From: Kosakonia pseudosacchari
GTDB lineage: Bacteria; Pseudomonadota; Gammaproteobacteria; Enterobacterales; Enterobacteriaceae
NCBI RefSeq assembly: GCF_900184035.1
Contig: NZ_FXWP01000010.1
Coordinates: 186,001 to 250,000 of the forward strand
Length of the DNA stretch: 64,000 nt
Direction of reading: 5' to 3'
This document shows, piece by piece, positions 1 through 8,457 of this stretch; the stretch's first letter is position 1, and the number at the start of each line of letters is the position of its first letter. The translations under genes were made by a program, and so were the position numbers. The notes below the pieces were generated by a model, which was not told the DNA's origin, made no database searches, and saw only the letters and a list, made by a program, of their open reading frames with translations.

Positions 1-1
1 T

Positions 2-298
2 CGGCTGTTTGGCCGCGTTAATCAGTTACTGAAAGAGCAGGGCACGACTGAGCTGCGCATTCACTATCCTTACCTTGCACAGTCGCTGGATCAGGATCAG
101 CTCGCCGCCTTTATCCAGCACAAACGTAACTTTGAAGCGAAGCTTGATGCCTGCGACTTTGAGCAGTTCAGCCGGGATATCAATCTCAACGACGAAACCG
201 GTGGCTGGCAGGCGGCGCTGCGTAAACCGCAGGCTGCCCTTAAACCGGTCGATCCGTATCCGGCGGAATTTGCCGGGGCAAAAGACCCGGCAAAGTAA
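2..298 (+). CDS. C-terminal part of an unidentified protein (5' end outside window)
   Basis: An open frame runs from the window edge to a TAA at 296-298 and encodes about 98 residues of a longer protein. The part seen is hydrophilic, with alternating aromatic and charged residues and a proline/alanine-rich tail ending in DPAK. I do not recognise the family. There is no signal peptide, membrane segment or catalytic motif in this fragment. The zinc-ribbon gene on the opposite strand ends only 16 bases downstream, so the two converge. The coding frame is supported by its uninterrupted length and by GC-rich third positions like those of the neighbours. Confidence 0.6.
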   Translation, partial: RLFGRVNQLLKEQGTTELRIHYPYLAQSLDQDQLAAFIQHKRNFEAKLDACDFEQFSRDINLNDETGGWQAALRKPQAALKPVDPYPAEFAGAKDPAK

Positions 299-314
299 CG
301 ACTTCCTGGCTGGA

Positions 315-560
315 TCAGGCTCTGTCAGCCCAGGCGGGCATCGACGTCAGATAGCGAACGGCGCGTTTACGCGCTTCTTCGTTACCGACGTGCTGCCAGG
401 AATCCAGGTACTGCGCCAGGCCGGAAACGGCCTCTTCCCAGGATTTCAACTGGCCTTCGCTGTCGGTACACCAGACGCAATATTTATCGCTGGGGCCACG
501 CGCTTCCGGTGCGGATAGCGGCATTCCGCAGGAGTGGCAGTGAAGTTCGGCGTGAGACAT
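315..560 (-). CDS. Small zinc-ribbon protein
   Basis: This 81-residue protein begins MSHAELHC and carries two CxxC pairs, HCHSCG near the N-terminus and YCVWC about 25 residues later. That is the layout of the putative zinc-ribbon proteins of bacteria, in which four cysteines hold one zinc ion. The remaining half is helical and charged, with no known catalytic motif. The start at 560 is chosen because AAGGAGCACACC precedes it at good spacing; an upstream ATG at 596 has no ribosome site. The function is unknown. A role in DNA, RNA or protein binding is a family-level guess only. Confidence 0.75.
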   Translation of the reverse strand: MSHAELHCHSCGMPLSAPEARGPSDKYCVWCTDSEGQLKSWEEAVSGLAQYLDSWQHVGNEEARKRAVRYLTSMPAWADRA

Positions 561-710
561 GGTGTGCTCCTTGGCAGTGAGTTGAGTAATAAACATACAG
601 AAACGGCTGGCGGGAAACTGTTCATCCGCTCATAAAGGCGCATTATTTTCGTGGTTATTGTGGGCGGCATGTTGTTTTACACTTTTCGTTCATTTCGCAG
701 GGAGGATGGC

Positions 711-1748
711 ATGACAGATTACTGGTGGAAGGATCTTCGCGATCGTAATGAGAGCTGGCAGGGGCTGGAACTGATGGTGCGCGAAGGCGACGGCCAGGCG
801 ATGGAAATGCTCAGCGGGCACAACGGGCGCATGGCGTTGCAGGTCAATGGTAAGACGCTGTTTTGGGCCACCATGCTGAAAGATCACTCCGGCGTCTGGC
901 TGGTGTTCAACGCGGAACATCCTTGTCAGGAATTGCTGTTGCCGGCAATCACCTCGGCAGAGGTGGAAAGCGCTAAACGCGCAGGCGACGCGAACTGGAT
1001 AAGCTACTGGTGTCGTTATTTTGCCCGCCAGTTGATGGAGGCGCCAACGCCGCTGCTGGCACCGCGCCGCTGGTTGCTGCGCCCAATGGAGCAGGTCAAA
1101 CCGACTGCGCCGTATGTCCTCAATAAACCGCTACCGTTTGAGCAGTGGCGTTTTCATACTCCGGCCAGCAGCGCGCAAATCAGCGTTAACTGGTCGCTGT
1201 GGAGCGAGGATTTCCCCGACCTGCAAAACCCGGAAAAGGTGACGTTTGTCGACTGGTGGTGGAATGGCCATCTGCTGCTGGCGCGTTACCCGGTGGACCC
1301 GGCAAGCGGACGCGTGAAGTGGTGGCGCAAGAAATGCCGCGAGGGCGAGTTGCCGCCGATTCTGGTGTGGTTTATCGCCGGGCTGGCGTCGTTCGTGATC
1401 CTCGACGGTCACGATCGTTTGCAGGCCGCGCTGGCAGAGAGTATTCAACCGCAGTTCCTGGTGCTCAGTGAACTGACTGAACGGAGTTATACCCCCGACG
1501 AAGAGACGCGGGAACGGGTGTTGCGCTCACTGGCTATCCAGCAGGAGAAGTGCAAAAAAACCGGGGCCAATATTGATGCAATGAACCAGTCGCTGCTGAA
1601 CCTGTATGACACCCGTTATCTTTACGCCCCGACGCACAGCCGCGCGGTGCTGGGCGATGGCAAAGGCTGGGAACGCGACGTGACCAACTATTTGCAGCGC
1701 CACCAGTTAGAGGGGCATCTGGCGAAGATCCTTTCGCGGGAAGAGTGA
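711..1748 (+). CDS. Hypothetical protein with a ParB-like DGHDRL motif
   Basis: A 345-residue soluble protein. The start at 711 follows GGGAGGATGGC, a good ribosome site; an in-frame ATG at 651 lacks one. The N-terminal two thirds is rich in tryptophan and shows no family I recognise. Around residues 225-260 a basic stretch (WWRKKCREGELPP) is followed by a hydrophobic strand and VILDGHDRLQAA. This resembles the ParB/sulfiredoxin-fold signature, in which a basic helix, a PP-containing strand and a DGHxRL loop form a nucleotide- or DNA-binding site. The C-terminal 100 residues are helical. It sits alone, without a ParA partner, so plasmid-type partition is unlikely. The domain call is an inference from one motif. 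Confidence 0.7.
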   Translation: MTDYWWKDLRDRNESWQGLELMVREGDGQAMEMLSGHNGRMALQVNGKTLFWATMLKDHSGVWLVFNAEHPCQELLLPAITSAEVESAKRAGDANWISYWCRYFARQLMEAPTPLLAPRRWLLRPMEQVKPTAPYVLNKPLPFEQWRFHTPASSAQISVNWSLWSEDFPDLQNPEKVTFVDWWWNGHLLLARYPVDPASGRVKWWRKKCREGELPPILVWFIAGLASFVILDGHDRLQAALAESIQPQFLVLSELTERSYTPDEETRERVLRSLAIQQEKCKKTGANIDAMNQSLLNLYDTRYLYAPTHSRAVLGDGKGWERDVTNYLQRHQLEGHLAKILSREE

Positions 1749-1756
1749 GGTGAAAA

Positions 1757-1790
1757 CGCCAGCCGTTATAGCATTTTCAAGCGCTGGCGT
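1757..1790 (+). terminator. Possible terminator hairpin
   Basis: ACGCCAGC and GCTGGCGT form an 8-bp stem around a long loop just after the ParB-like gene. There is no clear T-run, so termination is uncertain. It also lies beyond the 3' end of the opposing small gene and could act for both. Confidence 0.4.
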
Positions 1791-1826
1791 GTAAGTAAAT
1801 ACTTACTGGGGCTTGCTCAATACTTA

Positions 1827-2102
1827 TCACCGATTGCACTGGCTAATCTGGTTATCCCGATGGGTTTTATACCCGACGCACTCCCCGGTGTGTGGATTGA
1901 CGTAATACCGAATCGATGAGGGCAAGATCTGCTCATAGAATGGCGTGCCGGGCGGAGAAGCCAGGTTAGTTTTAATTTCCCAATACTGAACACCGTCGAG
2001 CTCTACAAGCGCTGCAAGGTGAATATCATAGTCCCAGCAGTTGATGAAATTTTTTAACGCGTAAGCTTTCGCGGATTCAATCGCTTCTTTTTCATCAATC
2101 AT
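1827..2102 (-). CDS. Small hypothetical protein
   Basis: A 91-residue acidic cytoplasmic-type protein beginning MIDEKEAIESAKAYA. An N-terminal helix is followed by a strand-rich middle (GVQYWEIKTNL, SIRYYVNPHTGECVGYK). The ending (tyrosine-rich strands, NPHTGE turn) recalls small PepSY- or NTF2-like immunity folds, but I cannot assign a family. No toxin gene is adjacent. GC content is lower than in the flanking genes, which fits recent acquisition. The product is soluble, with no signal peptide or membrane segment. Confidence 0.55.
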   Translation of the reverse strand: MIDEKEAIESAKAYALKNFINCWDYDIHLAALVELDGVQYWEIKTNLASPPGTPFYEQILPSSIRYYVNPHTGECVGYKTHRDNQISQCNR

Positions 2103-2245
2103 TGCTGAATAACACCCTTATCGCTAAAGCCCATTGAATACCTCTTCCATTGCGATCAACCTGTCGCGCAAATGCGTGAAGCCTGTTGACTGGCGCTCAA
2201 ATGATACTGAAAAAGCAGAGAAAATCATGGCGAAAAAGGAGAACT

Positions 2246-2265
2246 GCCCCGCATCCTTGCGGGGC
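2246..2265 (-). terminator. Terminator of the gpdQ/ABC operon
   Basis: On the minus strand GCCCCGC and GCGGGGC pair around a 6-base loop, 8 bases after the stop of the solute-binding protein gene. The following bases are pyrimidine-rich and end in CCTTTTT. Confidence 0.65.
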
Positions 2266-2273
2266 TGAATGGC

Positions 2274-3596
2274 TTATTTCACAGCTTGCAGCGCCGTTTT
2301 TTCAACGTACGGTTTCATCAATGCATCTGCTTCTTTCTGCGCGGCTTCAGCGGCGGCTTGTGGCGTAACTTTCTCGTCGTTCACCACCGCCGCGAGCTGG
2401 TTTTCCATCGCTTTACGCACCGCGACCGTCTCATACGTCGAATACCACGGATGGGCATATTTCAGTTGCTCCAGCGCAATCGCCGCGCGCGGATCCTGTT
2501 TCAGGTATTCTTTCATCTCGGCGGTGTCGTAAGAGGCCTTCAGCGGCGAGAAATAGCCGGTGAAGCGGCTCCAGGCGCCGTTCACTTCCGGGCTGACGAG
2601 GTACGTCAGGAACTGATATGCCGCTTTTTTCTGCGCATCGTTGATGCCCTTAAAGCTCACCAGGCTGGCGCCGCCAATCGGCACGGCGCGCTGCTCCTGC
2701 GCGGGCATCATCGCCACGCCCAGCTCGAAATCTTTGGTGTTCTCACGCATAAAGCCCAGCGCGCCGGTGCTCAGCATTGCCATGCCCAGCTTGCCAGAGA
2801 AAAACGCGGCGCTGATCTGCTTAGAGTTCAGCACGCCGGAGGGCATCACTTTGTCTTTGTAGATCAGATCCTGCCAGAAGCGCAGCGCGCCAATGGTGGT
2901 CGGTGCGTTGTAATAGACTTCGCCGGGATAGTTTTCGTTGAAGTAGTTTCCGCCGTTGGCGCGCACCAGCGAGGAGAAAATCCAGCCGCCGTAATCGTCG
3001 TTAGTCGATGGCAGCATAATGCCCCACTGGCCTTTGCTCTGATCGGTGAGTTTTTTCGCGTCGTCGAGCAGTTCTTTCCAGTTCTGCGGCGGCTGTTTGA
3101 TGCCCGCCTGGTCGAACATCGTTTTGTTGTAGTAAAGGATCGGCGTCGAGTTGTGGAACGGAATGGCGTAGGTTACGCCCATCACTTGCGCGTTTTTGCG
3201 CATCGCAGGCCAGAAGGCGGTTTGCAGGAAATCGCCCGCTTTTTTGTCGCCATATTTGAACAACTCGTCCATCGGCAGAATTTCATCTTTCAGCGCCAGA
3301 TCGGTGGTGAAGTTGGCAGACATGATCACCAGCGCAGGTGGTTGACCCGCTTTCTGCGCGGATTCGGCTTTCATTTTGGTGGTGTCGTAATTGCCGGTGA
3401 AAATCCCGCGCACTTCCACCTCTTTTTGCGAGTCATTAAACGCTTTGATGACACGCGTCATCTCCATCGTCAGTTTGCCGTCCACCGGGGCCGGAAACAT
3501 GAAATCAATCTTCTCCTGCGCCATCGCCGTGCCGCTGATGGCAAAGGTTATGGCGTAAGTAAGCACTCGCAGCGTCTTTGGCAGAGGCTTAGGCAT
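2274..3596 (-). CDS. ABC transporter periplasmic solute-binding protein, UgpB-like
   Basis: A 440-residue family 1 extracellular solute-binding protein. It has a Sec signal peptide (basic [10 protein letters not shown], hydrophobic core, cleavage near AMAQ) and the usual two-lobed binding-protein features such as GGWIFSSLVRANGG and FFSGKLGMAML. It should capture the ligand in the periplasm and deliver it to the two permeases encoded upstream. The start at 3596 follows CCAGGAGAAAGACC and overlaps the ATPase gene by 8 bases. The operon also encodes GpdQ, so glycerophosphodiesters or glycerol-3-phosphate are the likely ligands, by analogy with UgpB; other phosphate esters or sugars remain possible. 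Last gene of the operon. Confidence 0.85.
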   Translation of the reverse strand: MPKPLPKTLRVLTYAITFAISGTAMAQEKIDFMFPAPVDGKLTMEMTRVIKAFNDSQKEVEVRGIFTGNYDTTKMKAESAQKAGQPPALVIMSANFTTDLALKDEILPMDELFKYGDKKAGDFLQTAFWPAMRKNAQVMGVTYAIPFHNSTPILYYNKTMFDQAGIKQPPQNWKELLDDAKKLTDQSKGQWGIMLPSTNDDYGGWIFSSLVRANGGNYFNENYPGEVYYNAPTTIGALRFWQDLIYKDKVMPSGVLNSKQISAAFFSGKLGMAMLSTGALGFMRENTKDFELGVAMMPAQEQRAVPIGGASLVSFKGINDAQKKAAYQFLTYLVSPEVNGAWSRFTGYFSPLKASYDTAEMKEYLKQDPRAAIALEQLKYAHPWYSTYETVAVRKAMENQLAAVVNDEKVTPQAAAEAAQKEADALMKPYVEKTALQAVK

Positions 3597-4677
3597 GGTC
3601 TTTCTCCTGGTGTAAGTTAAGCAAGGTTTGCGCATCAAAAAGATGGCTATCAAGGGGTGAAAAACCGACGCGGAGTGTGTCCCCTTTATTGGGCACATCG
3701 CCTCTGTGACGGCGGATATAACGCAGGTTGCCGATTGGCGTGCTGACGTGAAGCTGGTAATCCGCGCCCATCAGTTCCCGCTGAATCACCGTGGCGGGCA
3801 GCACCAACTGGCCCGCTTCCGGCGTATCGGTAATGTGTTCCGGGCGAATGCCCAGCCACACGTCGGCGGCATTGCGGGCGTGAGCTGGTAACGGCAGGCG
3901 TTGCTCATCCAGTAGCACGTTGCCATTGGCGCACGGCAACGCGAGCAGATTCATTGCCGGAGAGCCAATAAACCCGGCGACAAACAGGTTCGCCGGGTGC
4001 GCATAAAGGTGCTCCGGGCGGCCAACCTGCTGCACGTGACCGCCATTCATCACCACAATGCGATCGGCCATCGACATGGCTTCGGTCTGATCGTGCGTGA
4101 CATAAATGGTGCTGGTTTTGAGCTGCTGGTGCGTCGCCATAATGCTGTCGCGCACTTCGGTGCGCAGGCGCGCATCAAGGTTAGAGAGCGGCTCGTCCAT
4201 TAAAAACAGCTTCGGGTTACGCACAATCGCGCGCGCCATCGCCACGCGCTGGCGCTGGCCGCCGGAGAGTTTTGCCGGTTTTCTCTCCAGCAGCGTGTCG
4301 AGCTGCAACATCTGTGCCACGCGATCCAGACGCGGCTGCCAGGTCGCTTTCTCTTCGTGGCGCACTTTCATGCCGAAGGTGATGTTGTCGCGCACGGAAA
4401 GGTGCGGAAACAGCGCGTAGTTCTGGAAGATCATCGCGAAATTGCGCTCGCGCGGTGAACGCGTAGTGATGTCGTCGTTATCGAGCAGGATCGCGCCGTC
4501 GCTGACGCTTTCCAGCCCGGCAATTAACCTTAGCAGCGTGCTTTTACCGCAGCCGGAAGGGCCAACCAGCACCACGAATTCCCCGTCGTGGATATCCAGC
4601 GACAGCGCGTTGAGCGCCGGTTTGCCATCGAACTGTTTGCTTATGTTTTGCAGTCTTAACATGGGGTTAACGCTCAT
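3589..4677 (-). CDS. ABC transporter ATP-binding protein, UgpC/MalK-like
   Basis: A 362-residue cytoplasmic ATPase that powers the importer. Walker A (GPSGCGKST), Q-loop, signature [10 protein letters not shown], Walker B (LFLMDEP) and the H-loop (VTHDQTEA) are all intact. The C-terminal third is the OB-fold regulatory domain of the MalK/UgpC subfamily. The gene starts inside the 3' end of gpdQ (11-base overlap), and its own 3' end overlaps the binding-protein start, a sign of translational coupling. In E. coli, UgpC serves glycerol-3-phosphate and glycerophosphodiester uptake; the same role is inferred here from gpdQ. Confidence 0.9.
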   Translation of the reverse strand: MSVNPMLRLQNISKQFDGKPALNALSLDIHDGEFVVLVGPSGCGKSTLLRLIAGLESVSDGAILLDNDDITTRSPRERNFAMIFQNYALFPHLSVRDNITFGMKVRHEEKATWQPRLDRVAQMLQLDTLLERKPAKLSGGQRQRVAMARAIVRNPKLFLMDEPLSNLDARLRTEVRDSIMATHQQLKTSTIYVTHDQTEAMSMADRIVVMNGGHVQQVGRPEHLYAHPANLFVAGFIGSPAMNLLALPCANGNVLLDEQRLPLPAHARNAADVWLGIRPEHITDTPEAGQLVLPATVIQRELMGADYQLHVSTPIGNLRYIRRHRGDVPNKGDTLRVGFSPLDSHLFDAQTLLNLHQEKDHA

Positions 4678-5494
4678 CCACCGGGCAACTGATGCTCTCG
4701 TTGTATAACCACGGGCCAGCGTAATGCGACAGCGGATGCAGGTAGCTCACCCACTGTTCGCCAATCTGGCGGTGCATCAGGCACGACGGCGGCGACATGT
4801 CGTAATACGGGCGGGTATCTTCGTGGCAGTACGGCACCTGGTGAACCGTTGCAGGAATGGTGGCAATTGTCGCCTGGCGATACTGGGTCATGGTCAGGCT
4901 GTGGTTGTGGCCGCAGAAAATGCGCGTCAGCGCCGGGAAGCGCTCCACCAGTTTCAGCAACAGATGACCATTTTCGCAGGCGATGCGATCCATCTGCGCG
5001 TTACCGAGCGGCAGCGGCGGGTGGTGCATAAAGATTGCGGTCGGTTTGTCTTTGCTATTGCTGAGCTGTGCTTCCAGCCAGCTCAGCGTGTCGTTGGTCA
5101 GCCAGCCTTTTGACTCCCCGGCAAGGCTGGAATCAATGAACAGCAGGCGGGTAGCGAAATCATCAATCGCGTAGCGCATGTTCTGCGGATCGTTACCCAG
5201 ATGCGGGCACAGCGGATGCAAGTATTCGAGAAAATGGGCTTTGTCGTCGTGGTTGCCAGGAATAACAAACAGCGGGTAGTCGAGACTGCCTAAGATCTGG
5301 CGCGCCACGCGGTACTCTTCCGGGCGGCCACAGTTAACAATATCGCCGCTGACCACCACCGCATCCGGGCGCTCACGCAGGGCGTTAAGCTGGCACACCA
5401 CATCGGCATTCCCGGCGTTGATATCAATAAAACCGTACAGCTTCTCGTTCTGGCTGCGGAAATGGGTATCTGAAATTTGCGCTAAAAACATCAC
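4667..5494 (-). CDS. gpdQ: Glycerophosphodiesterase GpdQ (binuclear metallophosphoesterase)
   Basis: A 275-residue cytoplasmic hydrolase that closely matches the glycerophosphodiesterase GpdQ known from Enterobacter aerogenes. It splits glycerophosphodiesters to glycerol-3-phosphate and an alcohol. All metal ligands of the calcineurin-like fold are visible: D9 and H11 in ISDTHF, D51 in SGDIVN, N81 in PGNHDD, H157 in FMHHPP, and H196 and H198 in CGHNH. Each is one higher than in the family numbering, so the second of two tandem ATGs (5491) may be the true start. GGAG precedes both. The gene lies 8 bases after one permease gene and overlaps the ATPase gene, so import and hydrolysis are co-expressed. 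No UgpQ-type enzyme is present. Confidence 0.93.
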   Translation of the reverse strand: MMFLAQISDTHFRSQNEKLYGFIDINAGNADVVCQLNALRERPDAVVVSGDIVNCGRPEEYRVARQILGSLDYPLFVIPGNHDDKAHFLEYLHPLCPHLGNDPQNMRYAIDDFATRLLFIDSSLAGESKGWLTNDTLSWLEAQLSNSKDKPTAIFMHHPPLPLGNAQMDRIACENGHLLLKLVERFPALTRIFCGHNHSLTMTQYRQATIATIPATVHQVPYCHEDTRPYYDMSPPSCLMHRQIGEQWVSYLHPLSHYAGPWLYNESISCPVDER

Positions 5495-5502
5495 TCAACT
5501 CC

Positions 5503-6390
5503 TTATTTAATCCCGGAAAAGCCAAAGCTCCGGAGAAACTGCTTTTGAAAAGCGATAAACGCGACCATCAACGGCAGGCAGACCATCAGCGTTCCGGCGC
5601 TGATCATTCCCCACTGGCCGCCGGACTCCGCGCCCATGGCGAATGACACCAGGCCGACCGTCAGCACCTGCTTGTCCGGGTCGTTGAGCATCATTAATGG
5701 CCATAAATACTCGTTCCAGTGGTAGGTAATGCTGACGGTGGCGAAGGCCAGCACCGACGGCCACGACATCGGTAACATCACGCGGAACAGCACCTGCCAC
5801 CAGCGGCAGCCCTCCATCAGCGCGGCCTCTTCGATCTCTTTCGGGATCGCGAGAAACGCCTGACGCATCAGGAACACGCCGAACGCCGAGGTGAAATAGG
5901 GCATCATTACGCCGGTCAGGGTGTTGAGCAGGCCGAAGGTTTTCAGCGTCAGCATGTTGGGGATCATCATCACTACTGGCATGATCATCAGTTGCACCAG
6001 AAAAAGGATGAACAGCGTTTTCTTGCCGCGAAATTCGTGGCAGGCAAAGACGTAACCGGCAGTAGTGATGGTGAACAGTTGAACGAAGAAGGTGCCGAAG
6101 GCGAAAATCAGCGTGTTGGCGTAGAGGCTCAGCCAGTTGGCGCTGTCCCATGCGTCGCGAAAATTATCCAGCGTGAGCGGGAAGCGCGGCAGAATCGACG
6201 CCATGTCTTCGCCAAACGTGGTGGCGCTGAACGCAGACGACAGCATCCAGATAAACGGGCTCACCCACAGCAGCGCCAGGCAAACCATCAGTACCGCAAT
6301 CGTCACCGGGCGGGAGTGGCGCAGGCGCAGCCACAACGGGCGCGCTACGGACGTGCTGCGGCTGATGGCAGGCGTAATCTCAACGCTCAT
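5503..6390 (-). CDS. ABC transporter permease, UgpE-like
   Basis: A 295-residue inner-membrane protein with about six transmembrane helices. It carries the EAA loop of importer permeases (EIEEAALMEGCRWWQVLFRVMLP region, around residues 190-212), which docks on the ATPase. A cytoplasmic basic N-terminus precedes the first helix (VTIAVLMVCLALLWVSPF). The closing FGFSGIK is typical of the UgpE/MalG class. Its start overlaps the end of the first permease gene by 11 bases. It should form the channel together with that protein. Confidence 0.88.
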   Translation of the reverse strand: MSVEITPAISRSTSVARPLWLRLRHSRPVTIAVLMVCLALLWVSPFIWMLSSAFSATTFGEDMASILPRFPLTLDNFRDAWDSANWLSLYANTLIFAFGTFFVQLFTITTAGYVFACHEFRGKKTLFILFLVQLMIMPVVMMIPNMLTLKTFGLLNTLTGVMMPYFTSAFGVFLMRQAFLAIPKEIEEAALMEGCRWWQVLFRVMLPMSWPSVLAFATVSITYHWNEYLWPLMMLNDPDKQVLTVGLVSFAMGAESGGQWGMISAGTLMVCLPLMVAFIAFQKQFLRSFGFSGIK

Positions 6391-7252
6391 AATGCGCTCC
6401 TCTTTCCAGTAGTTTCAGGTTGACCAGCGAGAAGACGAACAGCCCGACCAGCGTCAGAAAGGTGGCTGCGGAGGCTTTACCCAGATCGTGGGTATCCCAG
6501 GCGAGGTTTTGAATGTAATAGAGCAGCACGGTGGTGGCGTTGTCCGGCCCGCCGCGCGTCATCACCGCCACGTGGTCGATCTGGGTAATGGAGTAAATCA
6601 GTGCCGTAGTAACGACAAAGCTGATGGTCGGGCGCAGCAGCGGCAGCGTCACCTTGAAGAACACCTGCGTGGTGCTCGCGCCTTCCATTACTGCCGCTTC
6701 ACGCGTGGACGCGGGAATGCCCTGCAAGCCAGCAAGAAAAAACAGCATGTAATAGCCGGCAAACTTCCAGACGCCAATCAACGCCAGCGCAAACAGCGCA
6801 CTGTTGCTGCGGCCCAGCCAGTTGTTGTTCATCGGGCCGAAGAGTTGCGCCAGATAGTGGTCGAGCATCCCCATACCGGGCATAAAGATAAACAGCCACA
6901 GTGCGGCGGCACTGACCATCGGGATAATCATCGGAAAGAAAAAGGCGGTGCGCAGCCAGCGGTTGACGCGGTGGTTTTCCCATAATGCCACCGCCAGCAG
7001 CAGCGCCAGCGTGACGCCCGGGATCACCGTCAGCAGCAGATAAACCAGGTTATTGAACAGCGATTGCCAGAACACGCTGTCATCCAGCAGGCGGGTGAAA
7101 TTTCCCAGCCCGACATATGGCGCATCCTGGGTTGCCATGCGGGTGTCGAACAGGCTGTCGTACACCGAGCGAAATAGCGGAAAGTAGGTAAACAGCGCCA
7201 GGAACAGCAGTGACGGCGACAGAATCAGCCAGGGAAGCCAGTATTTTTTCAT
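6380..7252 (-). CDS. ABC transporter permease, UgpA-like
   Basis: A 290-residue inner-membrane permease and the first gene of the five-gene operon. It shows six hydrophobic helices, beginning with WLPWLILSPSLLFLALFTYFP, and an EAA loop near residues 185-205 (STREAAVMEGASTTQVFFKVTLP). This is the UgpA/MalF half of the channel, short form without an extra periplasmic domain. The ATG at 7252 has only a weak ribosome site (CAGGCATTT). I see no convincing PhoB box upstream, unlike the E. coli ugp operon, so phosphate control is not shown. Confidence 0.87.
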   Translation of the reverse strand: MKKYWLPWLILSPSLLFLALFTYFPLFRSVYDSLFDTRMATQDAPYVGLGNFTRLLDDSVFWQSLFNNLVYLLLTVIPGVTLALLLAVALWENHRVNRWLRTAFFFPMIIPMVSAAALWLFIFMPGMGMLDHYLAQLFGPMNNNWLGRSNSALFALALIGVWKFAGYYMLFFLAGLQGIPASTREAAVMEGASTTQVFFKVTLPLLRPTISFVVTTALIYSITQIDHVAVMTRGGPDNATTVLLYYIQNLAWDTHDLGKASAATFLTLVGLFVFSLVNLKLLERGAHYER

Positions 7253-7349
7253 AAATGCCTGAAAACAAATTTACGGGTTTCGAAAGCCAGAGAGTCTGTG
7301 AAAAAAATGCTGCAATAGGATGGCGCGCAAATGACTATTTAGTGAACAG

Positions 7350-7497
7350 AATGCTACCGCATAGATGTCAGCGTCGAGCGGCTGGCTTTTCAGTATGACG
7401 ACGCCGACTTCCTGAGTTGGACGTTGTGCAGGTGGTGTGGCGTTATCGCATCAAACCACGCGAGGGCGGCCATCAATGTTGTGGTTATTAACTTCAT
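7350..7497 (-). pseudogene. Remnant of an RND efflux periplasmic adaptor (AcrA-like) gene
   Basis: On the minus strand an ATG at 7497 with a good ribosome site (AGGAAAATAGTC) starts a lipoprotein signal MKLITTTLMAALAW. A frame change then falls just before TGC GAT AAC, after which the other frame reads CDNATPPAQRPTQEVGVV and ILKSQPLDADI. This is the mature start of AcrA/MexA-type adaptors: lipid-anchored Cys, Pro/Gln-rich linker, then VGVVxLKxxPL. Homology stops about 45 codons in, near 7352. No pump gene follows. The TetR gene lies 115 bases upstream in the same direction, so the remnant looks like the end of a deleted TetR-adaptor-pump operon. The rest of 7253-7612 holds no gene. Confidence 0.7.
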
Positions 7498-7612
7498 GAC
7501 TATTTTCCTGGCATGCGCGAAGCCTGCCCGTTTTTAAAACAGGAGAATAAGCAGGCGAGTTGGCATTTATTTCAGAAGGGCTGGAAATAAGCGCGGGTTT
7601 ATATTTGTCGGG

Positions 7613-8191
7613 TTATTTATTTGGCAGAAATATCATCGTGATGATTTCCTGATACAACTTTTTTAACTGCGTCGGGTCGCATTTTTGCGGGGTTAAACGG
7701 CGTAATGTCGCGCCTTCCATCAGGCCTGCCAGCAGCTCAACGCAGCAGCGCACCTGTTCGGCGCTTAACTGCGGATGTCGGCTCTGCATATGGTTGCAGG
7801 CATTGTTAAACATGCGGGCGTCGGCTTCGACCATCATCGCCTGAACCTGCGGATTACGCGTCGCTTCGGCAGACATCTCCAGCATTAATGCGTCGTCATC
7901 CGGGCTAAGCGTTTGCCGCCAGGCCAGCACCTCCGGCAGGTGCGTGGTTTCGGCTTTGTTTTCCATTTCGGCGATGCGGTAGTCGATGATTCGGCGAACA
8001 ATCTCCTCAATAATGGCGTCTTTACTGCTGAAATAGCGGTAGATCTGCCCGACGCTCAACTGAGCTTCGAGGGCGATTTGCGACATGCTGGCGGCGTGAA
8101 AGCCACTCACGCGAAAACGCCGACGGGCGGCGGCGATAATCTCATCTTTACGCTGCTGATGACGTTGTTCCTGCGTGGTTTTCGGCGGCAT
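7613..8191 (-). CDS. TetR family transcriptional repressor
   Basis: A 192-residue regulator. The N-terminal TetR helix-turn-helix (residues about 15-60) contains the conserved IALEAQLSVGQIYRYFSSKDAII. The C-terminal helical domain would bind a small ligand. The start at 8191 (MPPKTTQEQ) is preceded by GAGGGTTACCG; an upstream in-frame ATG at 8242 is less well placed. Because the only trace downstream is a broken RND adaptor gene, its original target was probably a multidrug efflux operon of the AcrR/EefABC kind. It may now be an orphan or regulate genes elsewhere. Confidence 0.9.
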   Translation of the reverse strand: MPPKTTQEQRHQQRKDEIIAAARRRFRVSGFHAASMSQIALEAQLSVGQIYRYFSSKDAIIEEIVRRIIDYRIAEMENKAETTHLPEVLAWRQTLSPDDDALMLEMSAEATRNPQVQAMMVEADARMFNNACNHMQSRHPQLSAEQVRCCVELLAGLMEGATLRRLTPQKCDPTQLKKLYQEIITMIFLPNK

Positions 8192-8418
8192 CGGTAACCC
8201 TCGATTGGCTGATTTTTGAGAGTGATCGTTCTCAACTCTCAAATAGATTAAACGAATTTATATTTTCCGCTTAATCATTTTCTGCGCAAATTATTGGAAT
8301 TTACAAAACTTGCTATTGTGAAGAAATAATGAAAAACAATGGAGAAATGCGCCAGAAAATAATAGCGAAGAGAGTTGATATTAATTTGAAGGCATTGTGA
8401 GGGAGTGCAAATAGAATA

Positions 8419-8453
8419 AACCGGCGCCATTTATTGACGCCGGTTATTTTTTT
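8419..8453. terminator. Bidirectional-type terminator
   Basis: AACCGGCG and CGCCGGTT form a perfect 8-bp stem, followed on the plus strand by ATTTTTTT. It lies 5 bases beyond the end of the minus-strand flavoprotein gene and most likely ends that transcript. Confidence 0.65.
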
Positions 8454-8457
8454 GCGT

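Noticed and set aside
2286-3620. 444-codon plus-strand frame antisense to the binding-protein gene
   Set aside because: Arg/His-rich shadow translation without homology; the minus strand encodes a typical exported solute-binding protein.
7253-7612. PhoB box upstream of the gpdQ operon
   Set aside because: I looked for CTGTCAT-type direct repeats and found no acceptable pair; the ugp analogy alone is not evidence.
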